Positions 7,267-12,152 of a stretch of DNA of 12,152 nucleotides are shown here, one piece after another. Position 1 is the stretch's first letter, and every line of letters begins with the position of its first letter. The stretch is taken from contig MNUP01000046.1 of the NCBI GenBank assembly GCA_001871075.1, positions 1 through 12,152 on the forward strand, given 5' to 3'. This stretch comes from Candidatus Desantisbacteria bacterium CG1_02_49_89 (lineage in GTDB: Bacteria > Desantisbacteria > UBA1551). The notes below the pieces were generated by a model. That model was not told the origin of the DNA. It was given only the letters and a program-made list of their open reading frames with translations, and did no database searches. Made by a program: the position numbers and the translations under genes.

Positions 7267-7315
7267 CTGCTAAATGTGTTACAGTATTAGCATATTTGCA
7301 ACACTTGTAGCAGGA
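7267..7315. repeat. inverted-repeat site, copy 1 of a 49-bp direct duplication
   Basis: This is an almost exact copy of 7403-7451, offset by 136 bp and differing only in a few bases near the centre. It has the same imperfect inverted-repeat layout: CTGCTAAATGTGTT on the left and AACACTTGTAGCAGG (7300-7314) on the right. Here the position of the downstream TATAAT reads TACAGT and no consensus -35 precedes it, so it does not look like a working promoter. No Shine-Dalgarno or gene follows it. It is best read as an upstream partner binding site of copy 2, or a remnant of a duplication. Confidence 0.75.
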
Positions 7316-7392
7316 CTTTTAAATAACTCTATTTGGTATTGTGAGTGAGATAGGTAGTAAAAGGATGATAAAGTCATTATTTTTGACATAAT

Positions 7393-7421
7393 TTGACAAA
7401 ACCTGCTAAATGTGTTATAAT
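7393..7421 (+). promoter_or_regulatory. consensus sigma-70 promoter of the AAA+ gene
   Basis: TTGACA (7393-7398), a 17-bp spacer and TATAAT (7416-7421) match the bacterial housekeeping consensus at every position. The predicted transcription start is near 7428, giving a leader of about 30 nt that includes the Shine-Dalgarno. An inverted-repeat site overlaps the spacer and -10, which implies repression by occlusion. The distance to the gene is right, and no other gene lies between. Confidence 0.8.
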
Positions 7422-7451
7422 ATCAGCATATTTGCAACACTTGTAGCAGGA
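7402..7451. promoter_or_regulatory. inverted-repeat operator-like site, copy 2, over the -10 and Shine-Dalgarno
   Basis: Arms CCTGCTAAATGTGTT (7402-7416) and AACACTTGTAGCAGG (7436-7450) pair at 13 of 15 positions around a 19-bp centre. The left arm ends at the first base of TATAAT. The right arm overlaps the beginning of the Shine-Dalgarno AGGAGG (7448-7453). A near-identical copy lies 136 bp upstream. Two sites in direct orientation, one over a strong promoter, suggest cooperative binding by a regulator or by the AAA+ protein itself. Which protein binds is inference. Confidence 0.6.
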
Positions 7452-7460
7452 GGAGGGAAG

Positions 7461-8681
7461 ATGGCCTGGGAATATCTTGGGTTAAATAAGGAACCGTTTT
7501 TATCGATAAACCCATTGTTAATGCAGGAAGAATTGGCCTATTTTGTAAACCGTGAGAAAGAACTCCAGCTTTTAAAAAGGTATTTCGATACCAACATTTC
7601 TCAGCACATTTTGATTTCAGGCAAAGCAGGCCTAGGCAAAACTTCTTTGGTTTGCTATCTAGGGATTCCCAGAGAGAATGAAGATTTTATACGAATTAAT
7701 CTATCTGAATCTAAACAACAAGAAGGCCAGATCCTTGATTTGATAACTCATGATTTGCTAGAATTTGGTTGCAGATTGAAAATAAAAGGGGCAGAGAATC
7801 TTGGGGAAGATTTTTTATATTGCAAAAAAGAAACAGAAGAAATGGCAGGTGATATCAAGGCAGGAGTTATTATAGAAGGAAAAGTATCTTCCAAGAAAGG
7901 AACAGAAAAAACAAGAAGGCGTCTACCATTTGATACGGAACAGATACTGGGTAAAATATTAGTCGCCGTAAAAAATCACATAAAACACCCGCCTATTATC
8001 TTTATTGATGAAAGTGACCATCTGCCGGAATCCACTCAGGAGACTATTCTCTTACAAATAGAGTCACTTTTAGTATCTAACAAGTGCAAAGTTTTTTTTA
8101 CAACACGAAAAGAAATTGAGAATATTTTTCTTGGAGATGTAAATTCTAAGTATAGATCAAGATTTACTGATATTATCCCATTGGGACCTATAAAGCCATC
8201 AGCAGGTAGCATGGCAAAATTGATTTTGGAGAAGAGATTTGAACCTTGTGCTGGTGAAAATTATCAATATCCATTTGCAGAAGAAACTAATATATTTCTT
8301 GAAGACGTTTCCAATGGAAGCATCCGGGAACTTTTAAGATATACATCTTTTATTCTTAGCGAAGCAAGCGCTAGCAAACTGCTAAAGCCAATTAACGTCG
8401 ATTTCGCTTTTAAAGTTTTAAGTGAAAAACAACTTTTAGCATCCGGGATTGAATCTAAAGAATATCAAATAATGAAGATATTGGAATTAAAACCTTTGTC
8501 GCCATCAGATAAAATATTGCAGGAAAAAACACTCTTCAAGCGAGCAACCTTAAATATTTTGCTTACTGAATTAGATAAAAAGGGTTTTACGCAAAAAATA
8601 TGCGAAGGTAAAAAAATTCTACACAAACTGACACCGAAAGGAAAATGGGTCCTTAAGAGTTATGAAATTACAAGGCTATAA
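7461..8681 (+). CDS. Orc1/Cdc6-like AAA+ ATPase with C-terminal winged helix
   Basis: This is a 406-residue protein with no membrane segment. The N-terminal WEYLGLNKEPF is followed by NREKELQLL (30-38), the lead-in typical of Cdc6/ExeA-type AAA+ ATPases. Walker A is GKAGLGKTS (54-62), Walker B IIFIDESDHL (179-188), sensor 1 FFTTRKE (212-218), a likely arginine finger lies in KYRSRF (230-235), and sensor 2 is SNGSIREL (284-291). The charged stretch 110-158 is an insertion between Walker A and B. Residues about 330-400 look like a winged helix (ending KKILHKLTPKGKWVL), a DNA-binding module. Relatives act in replication initiation, transposon target choice or DNA-linked signalling, and the exact role here is unknown. 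ATG 7461 was chosen over the in-frame ATG at 7410 because AGGAGG (7448-7453) sits at ideal spacing and 7410 lies upstream of the -10. Base composition is clearly more AT-rich than the glycan genes, consistent with transfer. It is monocistronic. Confidence 0.82.
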   Translation: MAWEYLGLNKEPFLSINPLLMQEELAYFVNREKELQLLKRYFDTNISQHILISGKAGLGKTSLVCYLGIPRENEDFIRINLSESKQQEGQILDLITHDLLEFGCRLKIKGAENLGEDFLYCKKETEEMAGDIKAGVIIEGKVSSKKGTEKTRRRLPFDTEQILGKILVAVKNHIKHPPIIFIDESDHLPESTQETILLQIESLLVSNKCKVFFTTRKEIENIFLGDVNSKYRSRFTDIIPLGPIKPSAGSMAKLILEKRFEPCAGENYQYPFAEETNIFLEDVSNGSIRELLRYTSFILSEASASKLLKPINVDFAFKVLSEKQLLASGIESKEYQIMKILELKPLSPSDKILQEKTLFKRATLNILLTELDKKGFTQKICEGKKILHKLTPKGKWVLKSYEITRL

Positions 8682-8727
8682 AGGGATTATTTTAAACCTG
8701 AATAATGCGTGAAAACGCTGTTTTCAA

Positions 8728-8875
8728 AGGTGGTCTGTAAACTACTATAATCAAAATTCTAATCAGGGATAGATGGATGTACGGCGGAATCCAGTTCCGG
8801 TTTATTCATTGGGATAACGACCCTTCCAGTGATCTTGGATACACTCACAGGATATCAGTAACAGCGGAGTTTTAA
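8728..8875 (+). pseudogene. degraded 3' end of an outer-membrane beta-barrel protein gene (tentative)
   Basis: The frame closed by TAA 8873-8875 encodes WMYGGIQFRFIHWDNDPSS followed by DLGYTHRISVTAEF. The alternating hydrophobic and polar residues, aromatics and a final Phe are the signature of the last strands of an outer-membrane barrel. The frame one base off just upstream (8731-8769) gives WSVNYYNQNSNQG, also barrel-like, so a single-base shift near 8770 may separate two parts of one gene. The body of the gene is missing: the AAA+ gene ends at 8681. About 30 nt after the TAA lies the terminator that the insertion sequence split, as expected for a genuine gene end. It is judged by residue pattern only. 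Confidence 0.4.
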
Positions 8876-8903
8876 CTGAAAAAAATCTCCGCGTAGAATT
8901 AAA

Positions 8904-8911
8904 GAAAACCG
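8904..8911. repeat. left target-site duplication of the ISL3-type element
   Basis: GAAAACCG here is repeated exactly at 10386-10393. Each copy lies directly outside the inverted repeats, as expected for the 8-bp duplication made by ISL3-family transposases. Confidence 0.8.
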
Positions 8912-8914
8912 AAG

Positions 8915-8939
8915 GCTTTCCCACTTTACTCGCAACTTT
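8915..8939 (+). repeat. left terminal inverted repeat of the IS
   Basis: This 25-bp sequence, beginning GCTTTCCCACTTTACT, is the exact reverse complement of 10358-10382. The 3 bp outside it (AAG) match the other end only at the middle base. Confidence 0.92.
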
Positions 8940-9017
8940 AGATTAGGATTTATATCTTTTTTGTTATTAAGGGCGTCTTGAAAAATAGATGTTGTTTATG
9001 GCGCGCATTTAATTTTA

Positions 9018-9046
9018 TTGCTCTTTGACTTAAAGTGTGGTAGAAT
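9018..9046 (+). promoter_or_regulatory. candidate transposase promoter (extended -10)
   Basis: TTGCTC (9018-9023), a 17-bp spacer and TAGAAT (9041-9046) are preceded by TGG (9038-9040), forming an extended -10. It lies inside the element, 28 bp before the ATG, with a strong Shine-Dalgarno AAAGGAGGG (9056-9064) between. Confidence 0.5.
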
Positions 9047-9073
9047 TTCTCTAAGAAAGGAGGGATTCTACCA

Positions 9074-10309
9074 ATGCAAAACAACGAGAAAGAACCGAAG
9101 GTCAAGATTCTCAGGACAAGGGTTCCTAAAACTGTCATTTGTCCCTTTTGTGGAATGAGACAACCATTTAGAAAAGAAACCGGTTACTGGCGAACCATAA
9201 AGGATATGAACCTTGATGAGCCAGTGCTACTAAAAATCCAGATGGTGTGTGCTAAATGCTTAAATCCTGTCTGTAAAAAGGGAAGTTTCAGTCTGCCTGT
9301 CTCTGGAATAGAAAAATACGCAAGGGCAACAATTAGGCTTAAAAAGGAATCCGTTGCTACAATCATCGAGGATAATTCCACACTTCCCAGGGCAGGGAAA
9401 AGATTATCGCGTTCATTTAATACCACAGGCAGTAAATCCAGTATTGACCGCTGGAAACATCGAGAAGCTGATAAATACGATATTAAGGACATCATTGCCA
9501 GACTTGATTTCTCCGGAGTACTTTCTCTTGATGAATACTGGCCGAGGCGTTCATCCACTCCTGATTTCATAAGTGGTGATGGACTTAAGTGCAGGATCCT
9601 TTATGCCGAGAATGTCCCCGAGAGAAGCTACAAATATGTAAAGGCTCATTTAGAGAAAATAAAGGAATTGGGAATTAATCCCTGGCTGATTATATTTGAT
9701 ACCTGGAAGCCTTTTCCTGGGGCAGCAAGGGAAGTTTTTCCAAATATCCTTATCCAGATTGACTACTTCCACATTATGAAGGTAGTGCACTGGCACTTAA
9801 GGAATGCCCTGGCTGAATACCGCAAGATGCTCAAAGAACAGGAGAATAGCCTTCATAAAGTTCTCTGGAAGAACAGAAAATTAATTCTAAAGAATCTGGA
9901 TGAACAAACTCAAGAACAACGCATAGAAACCAGGTTTACACTCTCTTTGTTTAAGGGAACGGTAGTAGAGGATATTATTACTTTCAAAGAGTGGATCCGT
10001 GATATTTTCCTCTGTAGCAGAGACAAACAGGATGCCCTTAACAGAAGAAACAGGCTTTACGCCGATAAATGGCATTTAAAGAACAGGCACTTCCGTTTTA
10101 TAATGAAGTATCTTATGTCTCATGTCTTTAACTACATGACCACTTATTTAGAACACCCTGGAGTCCCAAGGTCAGGTAACTCAGAAAATCTCATCAGTGT
10201 ATGGCGCCAGATGGAATCAGTGCGCTACGGATTTAAGAGTAACAAGGGCGCCCTGGACCACCTTAAACTCTACCAAATTTCCAAGTATTTAGAGGGCAAG
10301 TTTCCTTAA
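9074..10309 (+). CDS. ISL3-family DDE transposase
   Basis: This 411-residue protein catalyses excision and insertion of the surrounding element. An N-terminal zinc ribbon is visible as CPFCG (23-27) paired with CAKC (59-62) and C67, and serves to bind the element ends. The catalytic acidic residues can be placed by family pattern: D153 in LSLDEYW, D209 in IIFDTWKPFPGAA, and E371 in SGNSENLISVWRQM. The ISL3-typical stretch IQIDYFHIMKVVHWHLRNAL (228-246) follows the second Asp, and VRYGFKSNKGALDHLKLY (383-400) closes the domain. Length is in the usual range of the family (about 400-430) and the frame is intact. The start at 9074 is fixed by AAAGGAGGG with a 9-nt spacer. Composition is intermediate between the AT-rich AAA+ gene and the GC-richer glycan genes. 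Confidence 0.93.
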   Translation: MQNNEKEPKVKILRTRVPKTVICPFCGMRQPFRKETGYWRTIKDMNLDEPVLLKIQMVCAKCLNPVCKKGSFSLPVSGIEKYARATIRLKKESVATIIEDNSTLPRAGKRLSRSFNTTGSKSSIDRWKHREADKYDIKDIIARLDFSGVLSLDEYWPRRSSTPDFISGDGLKCRILYAENVPERSYKYVKAHLEKIKELGINPWLIIFDTWKPFPGAAREVFPNILIQIDYFHIMKVVHWHLRNALAEYRKMLKEQENSLHKVLWKNRKLILKNLDEQTQEQRIETRFTLSLFKGTVVEDIITFKEWIRDIFLCSRDKQDALNRRNRLYADKWHLKNRHFRFIMKYLMSHVFNYMTTYLEHPGVPRSGNSENLISVWRQMESVRYGFKSNKGALDHLKLYQISKYLEGKFP

Positions 10310-10357
10310 AACACGAAAAAATGAGCTAAGTATAGCTATTTCAAACCATTATGTTAA

Positions 10358-10382
10358 AAAGTTGCGAGTAAAGTGGGAAAGC
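10358..10382 (-). repeat. right terminal inverted repeat of the IS
   Basis: This is the exact 25-bp reverse complement of the left end (8915-8939), reading AAAGTTGCGAGTAAAGTGGG onward on the + strand. Confidence 0.92.
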
Positions 10383-10385
10383 GTC

Positions 10386-10393
10386 GAAAACCG
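10386..10393. repeat. right target-site duplication of the ISL3-type element
   Basis: GAAAACCG is identical to 8904-8911. Its last seven bases form part of the left stem of the terminator at 10387-10410. Confidence 0.8.
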
Positions 10394-10430
10394 CCAGGAA
10401 AGGCGGTTTTTACTTTTTCTTGCTTTTTTT
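10387..10430 (+). terminator. rho-independent terminator, interrupted and rebuilt by the IS
   Basis: Perfect 9-bp stem AAAACCGCC (10387-10395) and GGCGGTTTT (10402-10410) with a 6-nt loop, followed by a T-rich tract (TACTTTTTCTTGCTTTTTTT). If the IS and one target copy are removed, the stem joins directly to the sequence after the barrel-like gene remnant, so it probably ended that gene originally. Confidence 0.85.
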
Positions 10431-10447
10431 ATAAAATAATATATAAT
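10420..10447 (+). promoter_or_regulatory. candidate promoter for the second sulfatase
   Basis: TTGCTT (10420-10425), a 16-bp spacer and TATAAT (10442-10447) lie in a very AT-rich stretch (10411-10500) between the terminator and the sulfatase gene. Several overlapping TATAAT-like hexamers make the exact choice uncertain. Confidence 0.35.
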
Positions 10448-10500
10448 ATACTATAACAAATTTATTCTATTTATTACGAATAATGATATTGTAAAATAAA

Positions 10501-10530
10501 ATCCGTGGAAATCTGTGATAATCTGTGGTT
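10501..10530 (+). repeat. three 10-bp tandem units upstream of the second sulfatase
   Basis: Decamers start at 10501, 10511 and 10521: ATCCGTGGAA, a variant ATCTGTGATA, and ATCTGTGGTT. The array ends GTGGTTAAA like that at 1757-1786, with the same unit length and copy number. It stops 11 bp before the ATG and directly abuts the AAAGG Shine-Dalgarno (10531-10535). Confidence 0.65.
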
Positions 10531-10541
10531 AAAGGTTTCAT

Positions 10542-11798
10542 ATGAAGAAGCCGAACGTAATACTTGTAACAAGCCACGACACAGGCACTCACTTCGGGTG
10601 TTGCGGGGACAGGTCCGTAAAGACACCGAACATAGACAGGATCGCGTCGCAGGGCGCGCTTTTCACGGACAATTTCTGCACGACACCGCTGTGTTCCCCT
10701 TCAAGGGGCAGTATTATCACAGGCAGGTATCCTGTTTCAAACGGGCTTATGGGCCTGGTGAACAGGGGATGGGACATGCCTGACACCGAAAGATCCCTTC
10801 CCCATTACCTGGAAGACGCGGGTTACTCGACCTATCTTTTTGGTTTCCAGCACGAGCGCACAGACCCGGCGAAAAGCGGTTACGAAAATATCGCCCGCAC
10901 GAACGGGGTTCTGTGCAGGGAAGTGATAGATGCCGCCGCGCAGTTCGTAAGTGAAAGAAAGGATAAAAAACCCTTTTTCGCCGCGATAGGTTTTTTTGAA
11001 ACTCATTTGCCGTTTAACAACACCAGGTATAAAGGCGCAGACCCTGAAAAGGTGTGGGTCCCGCCTTATCTTGTTGACTGCCCGGAAATAAGGAGCGAGG
11101 TCGCGAAATTCCACGGCCTTGTGCGCGAAGTTGACGATAACGCCGGGAAACTCGCTGACGCCGTCAAAAAGGCCGGGTTGGAAGAGAACACTGTTTTTAT
11201 ATACACGGTTGACCACGGCATAGGTTTTCCCGGAGCTAAGTCCACTCTGTATGACCCGGGCATAAAGACCGCGTTCATGGTCAAATGGCCTGCGGTGATC
11301 CCGGAAGGCACGGTTATCAGCAGGCTTACCAGCAATATTGACCTTCTGCCCACCTTACTGGACCTGCTGGATATACCTGCTGACAGGAGCATACAGGGCA
11401 GGAGCCTTGTTCCTTTATTCAACTGTCATTGCGACCCCGATGCTGTATCGGGGGAAGCAATCTATGCCCAGAAAGACTGGCATGATTGCTATGACCCCAA
11501 ACGCTGCGTAAGGACGCGCGAGTTCAAGTATATAAGGAATTTTGAAAAGGGTCCCATGCTTGTTTTGCCTGAAGATATATTGAACAGCCCTGCCGCGAAA
11601 CACGTGCATGAAAGGTTCAAAGGGCAAAGGCCTGCCGAGGAACTCTACGACCTTAAAAAAGACCCGGACGAGTTCAACAACGTCGCGCAAGACCCTGGAT
11701 ACGCGCAGGCCAAAAAGCAGCTGCGCGCGAGCCTGGATTCCTGGATGCTAGAAAATAACGATTATTTGCGCGGCATGATAGTAACAAGTAACAAGTGA
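10542..11798 (+). CDS. formylglycine-type sulfatase, N-sulfoglucosamine sulfohydrolase-like
   Basis: This is a 418-residue type I sulfatase with no signal peptide. The activation motif C51-S-P-S-R55 followed by GSIITG is canonical. C51 would be oxidised to formylglycine by a maturase (FGE or anaerobic sulfatase maturase) not present in the window. Metal ligands include D13 (in TSHDTGTH) and the VDHGIGFPGAKSTLYDPG segment (224-241). That opening and that segment, together with HDCYDPKRCVRTREFKYIRN (314-333), recall heparan N-sulfatase/SGSH-like enzymes, which remove N- or O-sulfate from amino sugars. Two oddities stand out. Residues about 295-307 are encoded by an in-frame dispersed repeat, and the last residues VTSNK plus the stop are encoded by a 7-bp tandem array. 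AAAGG (10531-10535) supports the start. Location is probably cytoplasmic, acting on imported oligosaccharides. Confidence 0.88.
   Translation: MKKPNVILVTSHDTGTHFGCCGDRSVKTPNIDRIASQGALFTDNFCTTPLCSPSRGSIITGRYPVSNGLMGLVNRGWDMPDTERSLPHYLEDAGYSTYLFGFQHERTDPAKSGYENIARTNGVLCREVIDAAAQFVSERKDKKPFFAAIGFFETHLPFNNTRYKGADPEKVWVPPYLVDCPEIRSEVAKFHGLVREVDDNAGKLADAVKKAGLEENTVFIYTVDHGIGFPGAKSTLYDPGIKTAFMVKWPAVIPEGTVISRLTSNIDLLPTLLDLLDIPADRSIQGRSLVPLFNCHCDPDAVSGEAIYAQKDWHDCYDPKRCVRTREFKYIRNFEKGPMLVLPEDILNSPAAKHVHERFKGQRPAEELYDLKKDPDEFNNVAQDPGYAQAKKQLRASLDSWMLENNDYLRGMIVTSNK
11424..11462. repeat. dispersed ATTGCGA-type repeat inside the sulfatase coding region
   Basis: TGTCATTGCGA (11424-11434) opens the block and GAAGCAATCT (11454-11463) closes it, the same ends as in the intergenic copies at 2885 and 11839. 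Between them CCCGATGCTGTATCGGG is a small hairpin. It is read in frame as Cys295 onward (CHCDPDAVSGEAI) without breaking the gene. Confidence 0.75.
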
Positions 11799-11814
11799 CT
11801 AGTAACTAGTGGTC
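11780..11814 (+). repeat. 7-bp tandem array spanning the sulfatase stop codon
   Basis: Five heptamers starting at 11780: AGTAACA twice, then AGTGACT, AGTAACT and AGTGGTC. The sulfatase frame runs into it, so VTSNK and the TGA stop (11796-11798) come from the array. The array continues 16 bp into the spacer. Confidence 0.7.
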
Positions 11815-11838
11815 CGTGGTGTTAATTTATAACCAGCA

Positions 11839-11912
11839 TGTCATTGCGAGCCCGAAGGGCGTGGCAATCCAGATACAAGATTGCTTCGTCACTTTCGTTC
11901 CTCGCAATGACA
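11839..11912. repeat. dispersed ATTGCGA-type palindromic repeat, full copy
   Basis: It runs from TGTCATTGCGAGCCCGAAGG to TTCCTCGCAATGACA, with the internal halves GGCAATCC and GATTGCTTCG. The two outer 12-mers are exact reverse complements. It sits in the spacer before the rhamnosidase-like gene, 31 bp before its ATG. Confidence 0.85.
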
Positions 11913-11943
11913 GATAAATCAAGAATTTATATCACGAGGAAAC

Positions 11944-12152
11944 ATGGAGAGCAAACCTTTCGAGACCGCAAAATGGATAGCGCCTGCCGGAAGCGAGAAG
12001 AAAAAGAATTTTCATTTCAGGGCGAGGAAGAAATTCACGCTGGATGATGCACCCACCGGAAAAGTTCTTTTGCGCATCGCGGCCGAGTCCTATTATATCC
12101 TTTACGTTAATTCCTTCGTGGCAGGGCAAGGGCCTGCCAGGGGGACAAGGAC
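11944..12152 (+). CDS. alpha-L-rhamnosidase-like glycosidase (GH78), N-terminal fragment
   Basis: Only the first 69 codons are in the window and the frame runs open off the end. The protein begins MESKPFETAKWIAP, continues FHFRARKKFTLDD and then IAAESYYILYVNSFVAGQGP. This is the characteristic N-terminal sandwich domain of bacterial alpha-L-rhamnosidases and related GH78 proteins, in which a 'W-I' opening, an 'F-R-x-x-F' strand and a 'Y-x-L-Y-V-N-G-x-x-V-G-x-G-P-A-R' strand are typical. The catalytic (alpha/alpha)6 barrel lies beyond the window. There is no signal peptide. GAGGA (11936-11940) lies just before the ATG. The family removes terminal rhamnose from plant or algal glycans and bacterial polysaccharides, which fits the sulfatase and GH3 neighbours. 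Confidence 0.75.
   Translation, partial: MESKPFETAKWIAPAGSEKKKNFHFRARKKFTLDDAPTGKVLLRIAAESYYILYVNSFVAGQGPARGTR

Larger units (their letters stand above)
8912..10385 (+). mobile_element. complete ISL3-type insertion sequence, 1474 bp
   Basis: The element is bounded by a perfect 25-bp inverted repeat set 3 bp in from each edge (8915-8939 and 10358-10382; outer end GCTTTCCCACTTTACTCGCA). It is flanked by the 8-bp direct repeat GAAAACCG and carries one transposase gene with its own promoter. Size, end length and 8-bp duplication match the ISL3 family. Both ends, the duplication and an intact transposase suggest recent insertion and potential mobility. It landed in the left stem of a rho-independent terminator. 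The duplication rebuilt that stem on the right side, so the terminator now ends transcripts leaving the element. Confidence 0.9.

Noticed and set aside
7410-7460. upstream in-frame ATG at 7410 as start of the AAA+ protein
   Set aside because: It lies before the -10 hexamer of the only good promoter and inside the repeated 49-bp site. The extra 17 residues look like nothing in the family, whereas ATG 7461 has a strong Shine-Dalgarno.
8711-8725. palindrome GAAAAC-GCT-GTTTTC after the AAA+ stop codon as terminator
   Set aside because: The stem is 6 bp and lacks GC content and a T tract. It may be an operator half-site or chance, so it was not listed as a feature.
11838-12047. 69-codon plus-strand open frame starting in the dispersed repeat
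   Set aside because: Its first part is translated repeat DNA. The rhamnosidase-like frame starting at 11944 has a Shine-Dalgarno and clear family sequence and overlaps it.
1-12152. tRNA, rRNA or riboswitch genes
   Set aside because: No cloverleaf-like sequence with a conserved T-loop and no rRNA or known riboswitch core was recognised by eye on either strand.

Overview
All recognisable genes lie on the + strand. The window suggests a Gram-negative, probably uncultivated polysaccharide-degrading bacterium of the kind assembled from metagenomes (Omnitrophota, Lentisphaerota or similar). The reasons are the pairing of sulfatases with glycosidases, abundant dispersed ATTGCGA-type palindromic repeats between genes, and a likely outer-membrane beta-barrel remnant. 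The taxonomic guess is inference only.

Layout. Positions 1-293 are non-coding and hold half of a dispersed palindromic repeat followed by an elaborate ~155-bp foldback. Then come a uroporphyrinogen-decarboxylase/corrinoid-methyltransferase-like gene (294-1268), a small very AT-rich membrane-anchored protein with a BamE-like motif (1310-1717), a cytoplasmic Asp-box beta-propeller related to sialidases (1808-2869), and a sulfatase-superfamily hydrolase with Thr at the catalytic Cys position (2974-4380). Next are a secreted GH3 beta-glycosidase with an inserted PA14 domain (4524-7016), an accessory island (7017-10410), a canonical formylglycine-type sulfatase resembling N-sulfoglucosamine sulfohydrolases (10542-11798), and the first 69 codons of a GH78 alpha-L-rhamnosidase-like gene (11944 to the window end).

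The accessory island differs from its flanks. It opens with a cluster of GC-rich dispersed repeats (7031-7154). Then comes an AT-rich block: two near-identical 49-bp copies of an inverted-repeat site 136 bp apart, the second superimposed on a consensus sigma-70 promoter (TTGACA, 17 bp, TATAAT), driving an Orc1/Cdc6-like AAA+ ATPase with a C-terminal winged helix (7461-8681). Behind it lies what looks like the degraded 3' end of an outer-membrane barrel gene. An ISL3-type insertion sequence follows (8912-10385), flanked by an 8-bp direct repeat that falls in the left stem of a rho-independent terminator.

How the genes fit together. The two sulfatase-superfamily enzymes, GH3, GH78 and the sialidase-like propeller form a plausible catabolic cluster for a decorated (sulfated, possibly rhamnose-containing) glycan. 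The URO-D-like gene could supply a demethylase or methyltransferase function. Intergenic spacers are unusually rich in short degenerate tandem arrays (7-, 8- and 10-bp units) and palindromic repeats. Three of these reach functional positions: one 7-bp array supplies the stop codon of the second sulfatase, a dispersed repeat is read in frame inside that gene, and related 10-bp arrays sit just upstream of two start codons.
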